A stretch of DNA of 33,985 nt from contig NZ_JADQDM010000028.1 of assembly GCF_015694525.1 (NCBI RefSeq), positions 1 through 33,985 of the forward strand. The letters are read 5' to 3'. The DNA comes from Hymenobacter ruricola (GTDB lineage: Bacteria > Bacteroidota > Bacteroidia > Cytophagales > Hymenobacteraceae). The translations under genes and the position numbers were made by a program. Below are positions 30,529-33,985 of this stretch, piece after piece. Positions within the stretch are counted from its first letter, which is position 1. The number at the start of each line of letters is the position of its first letter. The notes beneath the pieces were generated by a model. The model searched no databases. It was not told the DNA's origin and saw only the letters and a program-made list of their open reading frames with translations.

Positions 30529-31030
30529 TTTTGACAATTGCCGATACAACCAGCGAAATAAGCAGCCCGAACAGCAACGAGAAGAGCACGACAAAAAACG
30601 ACAACGCGCCCGGCGTCATAAACTTGGCCGTCATCTGCATGGCCTGTTCAATCTGCTCATCGGTGGCTCCGCCCCGGGTTTCCATGTCGGCGCGCGCCTT
30701 GTCCAGCATCCGCGTTATCATGTCGCTATCCACGAAGCTCACGTAGATATAGGAGAATATTGCGCCGAGCACCCCCGACACCACCGACAGTATCATGCCC
30801 ACGCTCATGCCCTGGCCGTAGCTCATGTATCCGCCACTTTGCTCTTTGTAATAACGTTGCGCCAGAAAAATACCCCCGACCAACACCACCGTCGAAAGCC
30901 ACTTTGCCGGGCTTTGCTCCAGATGCGCCGCGTTGAGGGCAAAGGAAATAATGATGCTGATGAGGCCGGTGAGCAGGCCGTAGCGCAAGCCGACCGAAGT
31001 GGTGGTAACGGGCGTGGTATTGGTTTCCAT
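30506..31030 (-). CDS. DUF4199 family membrane protein
   Basis: 174 residues. Four hydrophobic helices in two pairs are separated by a polar segment (DMITRMLDKARADMETRGG, ATDEQIEQAMQM). Pattern LRYGLLTGLISIIISFALN and the SYGQGMSVGMILSVVSGVLGA segment match the DUF4199 family of Bacteroidota. The function is unknown. Members are often encoded just before a GT2 glycosyltransferase, as here with overlapping ends, which suggests a link to lipid-linked sugar handling (inference). Confidence 0.85.
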   Translation of the reverse strand: METNTTPVTTTSVGLRYGLLTGLISIIISFALNAAHLEQSPAKWLSTVVLVGGIFLAQRYYKEQSGGYMSYGQGMSVGMILSVVSGVLGAIFSYIYVSFVDSDMITRMLDKARADMETRGGATDEQIEQAMQMTAKFMTPGALSFFVVLFSLLFGLLISLVVSAIVKNAKPEFE

Positions 31031-31078
31031 AAGGCAGGGCGTAGGGGCGAAGAAAAATGATGCGAAAGGTACTGAGAA

Positions 31079-31651
31079 TTATTCCCGCAGAAATATTCCG
31101 GCCGGCACCGCCAGCACCAGCCCAATCACCAAAACCTGAAGAAAATTGCTGCTGGCCATATCGCCTACCGTCAATCGTTCCACTTTCTGCTGTTGCTGCT
31201 CCCGCTGAGCGGCCGTGAGTTGGGGCTGGGGCGCGGCGCGCTGCTGGGCCTGCACTATTTCCACCACCTCGGCGCGGTGCCGGGCCAGCGCCGTTTCGCC
31301 GGCACCCGCTGCCAGGGCCAGCACGCCCACGGCCGAAACCACCGCCGCGAGCAGCACCGTTAGCGTCCCCACCCCCAACGAGCGCCCCAGGCCGGGTTTC
31401 GCCGGCTTCACCTGCCGCCGCAGCCACAGTTGGCTGGCCACGGCCACCAGCGGCACCAGCAGTTGGGCCATCAGTTGCTTGGGGCCAAAACCGTTGTTGC
31501 CGGTCAGTTGCAGGCCCACCATCCAGAGCACGCACACCAGGCCCACTCCTATGCCGAAACGAAGCGCTAGTCCAACCACCGGCCGCGCCGATGAGTCCCG
31601 TTCGGGTGCCGTGGGTTCGCGGTAGGAAATAGCCATAAACAATGCGTTCAT
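31079..31651 (-). CDS. DUF4199-like membrane protein
   Basis: 190 residues from ATG at 31651. An ATG at 31636 (MAISYREP) is an equally good start. It has four hydrophobic helices with the same layout as the next gene: two helices near the start, a third at about 95-115, a long Gln/Arg-rich soluble stretch (AQQRAAPQPQLTAAQREQQQ), and a last helix. Sequence similarity to the neighbour is weak, so the pair may be an old duplication. It lies 48 nt upstream of the second DUF4199 gene and 58 nt downstream of the BatA-domain gene, in one probable transcription unit. Confidence 0.75.
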   Translation of the reverse strand: MNALFMAISYREPTAPERDSSARPVVGLALRFGIGVGLVCVLWMVGLQLTGNNGFGPKQLMAQLLVPLVAVASQLWLRRQVKPAKPGLGRSLGVGTLTVLLAAVVSAVGVLALAAGAGETALARHRAEVVEIVQAQQRAAPQPQLTAAQREQQQQKVERLTVGDMASSNFLQVLVIGLVLAVPAGIFLRE

Positions 31652-31709
31652 TAAAACGGCAAGTTACGCGTGCCCGCAACTTTATCGCGCCAGGTTAAGC
31701 GTAGCCTTT

Positions 31710-33767
31710 TCAAGCCGCTACCGCAGTACGGTTCGGGACACTTGCCCCTTTGCGCCCAAAACGCACCAACAAGGCCTCCGCCAGCAGCGCCAAGAGCGCC
31801 AGCAGCAAACAGTAGCGCCACAGCGGTTGCCCCGTCTGCTCGGCTTGCAGCGCGGCCAGCCCTCCCCCGTTCGCTCCAGCCTCGACCACTCGGATATTCG
31901 GTCGGTTCGGCCCAATCAACTGCCTCAACTCATCGGCCGAATACGCCGCCAGTTCCGACTCCCGCTTGTCCAGGTTAAAAGCCAGCGTCGTGAGCGTTTT
32001 GCCGCGCCGCTGCACCTGGTAAAATCCTGGCGCGGTCATCTCCGCCGGAATCTGCAGTTGCACTTCGTTGCCCTGCACTCGTTGCACTGGAATCAAAACC
32101 AAGCTGTCTTTCACCAAGCGCAGGCCCGCCTCGTCGGCCGCCGCCAAGCCTGCTGGTGCTGCTTCGCCGCCGGAAGCAAGCTCCAACCTTACGCTGCTCT
32201 GTGTAAGCCGATACGCCGGCAGATGGTCATTGTGGTAGCTAAGCATCGCCATGCGATACATGACGGGCACAAACAATGCGTGACTGGCGAAATCGGAGTA
32301 TGGCACGGCTAGAGGAGCGGAGAAAACATATACTTTCCCAACGCCACTATTAAATTGAGCCAGATAGCTTTCCCCGTCCCGCAAACGCAGAATGTCGGTT
32401 CCCGTGCGCGCCCATCGCAATACCGGCGCGGCCCGTGGCATAGTCACGGCCCGTGCCTGCGCCCCAAACACATCACGAAAAAACGGCTCCTGCACACTGG
32501 GCATGGCTACTTCGCGCAATTCCGGTGCACCTGACGAAGCTTCCCACTGCGCCGTTCCAATTCCCAATTCTTTAAAAAGACGCTGGTAAGAATCACGGCC
32601 GCTCATGGCCGGTGAAGGCACCACCACCACAGTCCCTCCTCTTTTAGTCACACCAACTAGCGCCTCCCGCAATCCCGCGTCAATCTGGGACAACTCGTGC
32701 ACCAACACCAAACCAGTTTGCCTCAATGCCCCAAAATTCACTTGGCCGGGCTTCGCAAAACTGTACGTAAACAAGGGCTCATTGCCATATACTTGCCGGG
32801 CAATTGGTATTTCGCCAATTTCCAGCACCCGAATAACCGCCGCGGGCTGTAACGTAAAATAGTACGTATTGTCAAACACAACGGGCTGTTCTTCAACCAC
32901 CACTCGCCCTTGCGCCAAGGTTTCGTCAACCAGTTGTACCTGTATTTCGGTCGTGAGAGCTTTCCCTGGCTCAACGGTTACGCGAAACGCTGCTACTTGC
33001 CGGGATGCCAGAAACACTTTCACTGGACATTCACTGACTACTACGGCCCCGCCATTTCGCAGTCTCACGTGCAAGGCCACATTTGTGCGCACGCGCAAGA
33101 ACGCATCATCTAGCCACAGGCTATCGACATATATATTACCAGCTTGCTTACCAGCCAATGGTACAAGTATTGCCTGCCGCCTCTCAGCAAGTGCATCAAT
33201 GTCTTTGGCTGCAAACCCAATTCGCTGAAAATCGGAGAAAATGTAAATGGGATGCTTGTTGTACTCCCCCAACGATGCTCCTCCCGACTTGCCATTCAAA
33301 CGCAATTCATCAAGCTTCCTCAAAAAAGCAGCCTGTGGCATCTCAGCATTTCCGGTTTGCAGAAGCCGAAGCCTCGCCGCAGTTGATGCCGATTGCCCAA
33401 AATCACGCGCTTGCTCTACTGCTTCTTCAAATAGCCTCTGGCTGCCAACACCAGTCAACTGCATACTGGGCGAATTATCAACAGAAATGCCCACTACAGC
33501 ATTCGCAGTAGAATTCTCTCTCGTTTTAGCCGGTATAAAAGGTTGACAAAAAGCAATTACTAAAGCTATAATTGCCAATGCGCGTGCCAGCAAAACCAAT
33601 AAATGTTGTAATCGCCGATGACGCACAGTAGTCAATTCTACATCCTGAATGAATGCAGTATTGGTGAAGAGCACTCGCTGTGGCCTCCTTAAGTGCAACA
33701 GATGAATAGCCACTGGAATTGCAACAGCCAGCAAACCCAACAAAAACCAAGGATACATCAGCAGCAT
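31710..33767 (-). CDS. BatA/vWA-domain membrane protein
   Basis: 685 residues. The N-terminus has the BatA (aerotolerance operon) arrangement: a first helix (WFLLGLLAVAIPVAIHLLHL), the basic RRPQRVLFTNTAFI stretch, and a second helix near 55-75. A vWA-like fold follows with the partial metal site DNSPSM (97-102, DxSxS type). The middle is beta-rich (CARDB-like, residues about 220-330), then a glutamine-amidotransferase-like region, and a last helix (LLALLALLAEALLVRF). The protein probably works in the periplasm on the inner membrane with unknown partners. ATG at 33767 or 33758 may be the start. Its 5' half looks lower in GC than its neighbours. Confidence 0.88.
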   Translation of the reverse strand: MLLMYPWFLLGLLAVAIPVAIHLLHLRRPQRVLFTNTAFIQDVELTTVRHRRLQHLLVLLARALAIIALVIAFCQPFIPAKTRENSTANAVVGISVDNSPSMQLTGVGSQRLFEEAVEQARDFGQSASTAARLRLLQTGNAEMPQAAFLRKLDELRLNGKSGGASLGEYNKHPIYIFSDFQRIGFAAKDIDALAERRQAILVPLAGKQAGNIYVDSLWLDDAFLRVRTNVALHVRLRNGGAVVVSECPVKVFLASRQVAAFRVTVEPGKALTTEIQVQLVDETLAQGRVVVEEQPVVFDNTYYFTLQPAAVIRVLEIGEIPIARQVYGNEPLFTYSFAKPGQVNFGALRQTGLVLVHELSQIDAGLREALVGVTKRGGTVVVVPSPAMSGRDSYQRLFKELGIGTAQWEASSGAPELREVAMPSVQEPFFRDVFGAQARAVTMPRAAPVLRWARTGTDILRLRDGESYLAQFNSGVGKVYVFSAPLAVPYSDFASHALFVPVMYRMAMLSYHNDHLPAYRLTQSSVRLELASGGEAAPAGLAAADEAGLRLVKDSLVLIPVQRVQGNEVQLQIPAEMTAPGFYQVQRRGKTLTTLAFNLDKRESELAAYSADELRQLIGPNRPNIRVVEAGANGGGLAALQAEQTGQPLWRYCLLLALLALLAEALLVRFGRKGASVPNRTAVAA

Positions 33768-33916
33768 AAGAAAAAAGACTGGTTTTGCCGAAATAATATG
33801 CGTTCACTTCCACAAAAGACCATAACTAATCGAACAGGTTTCATGATAGCTGACGCAACTTTTCCTTTTACTCACGAATCATGGCACATAATAAAGGAGC
33901 AATGGCCTAAAAAGCA

Positions 33917-33956
33917 AACGTCCCCGGGCCGCTGGCGAAAGCGGTCCGGGGACGTT
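33917..33956 (-). terminator. Terminator of the rRNA operon
   Basis: A 17-bp stem with one G-U pair (33917-33933 against 33940-33956) and a 6-nt loop. On the minus strand it follows the 5S rRNA 3' end and a T6 tract (33966-33961), and is itself followed by a T-rich tract (GTTTGCTTTTTAGG). Confidence 0.85.
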
Positions 33957-33968
33957 GGTGAAAAAAGG

Positions 33969-33985
33969 TTGGCGGCGACCGACTC
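33969..33985 (-). rRNA. rrf: 5S rRNA, 3' end only (partial at window edge)
   Basis: The minus strand of the last bases reads GAGTCGGTCGCCGCCAA, then CCTTTTTT. This matches the end of bacterial 5S rRNA (GGGAGAGTxGGTCGCCGCC), followed by a U-tract and hairpin terminator. Only 17 bases are inside the window, so the call rests on this short match plus the terminator. Confidence 0.68.

Noticed and set aside
1..33985. CRISPR arrays, tRNAs, IS elements, phage genes and toxin-antitoxin pairs
   Set aside because: I looked for them and found no regularly spaced repeats, cloverleaf sequences, transposases or phage structural genes.

Overview
The window looks like a chromosome segment of a high-GC member of the Bacteroidota, most likely Hymenobacter or a close relative in the Cytophagales. 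This is inferred from several signals: promoters of the TAnnTTTG type with almost no Shine-Dalgarno sequences, a type IX secretion (T9SS) C-terminal domain, Bacteroidota-typical families (MenA, DUF4199, BatA-domain protein, short arginine decarboxylase, transglycosylase fused to a large periplasmic domain), and many palindromic repeats between genes. No phage, plasmid, IS element, CRISPR array or tRNA was found.

Layout. 1-99 is the Arg/Gly-rich tail of a truncated gene. 190-5901 is a minus-strand run: SDR oxidoreductase, small membrane protein, menA, glutathione peroxidase, LOG-family hydrolase and argS. 6057-7588 holds a lipoprotein and a membrane protein on the plus strand. 7762-10469 is an arginine locus with a divergent arginase and arginine decarboxylase. 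10567-14743 carries a tiny lipoprotein, a HAD phosphatase, protoporphyrinogen oxidase, a polyprenol-phosphate mannosyltransferase-like GT2 and a TerC-family protein. 14825-17402 is a secreted delta-60-repeat protein with a T9SS tail, broken by a frameshift. 17479-21273 has a GT51 transglycosylase divergent from purB. 21326-23561 has a small RAMA-like protein, an XRE regulator and a family 9 glycosyltransferase. 23661-25794 is a second secreted repeat protein, also frameshifted, in a G7 tract. 25834-33767 is a continuous minus-strand run: BatA-domain protein, two DUF4199 proteins, GT2, GT4, two tandem paralogues of unknown function and a DoxX-like membrane protein. At the right edge the last bases match the 3' end of a 5S rRNA on the minus strand, followed by a strong terminator, so an rRNA operon probably lies just outside.

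The genes are mainly housekeeping (arginyl-tRNA charging, purine, heme and menaquinone synthesis) plus cell-envelope functions (glycosyltransferases, peptidoglycan polymerisation, lipoproteins, T9SS cargo). The most interesting material is between the genes. Nine palindromic elements of at least six types lie in this one window, all intergenic or overlapping only a start or stop codon. Several supply the stop codon of a gene or touch a start codon. Several genes have a promoter -7 box only 3-5 nt before the start codon, which implies leaderless mRNAs. Both secreted repeat-protein genes are interrupted by a one-base change in a homopolymer.
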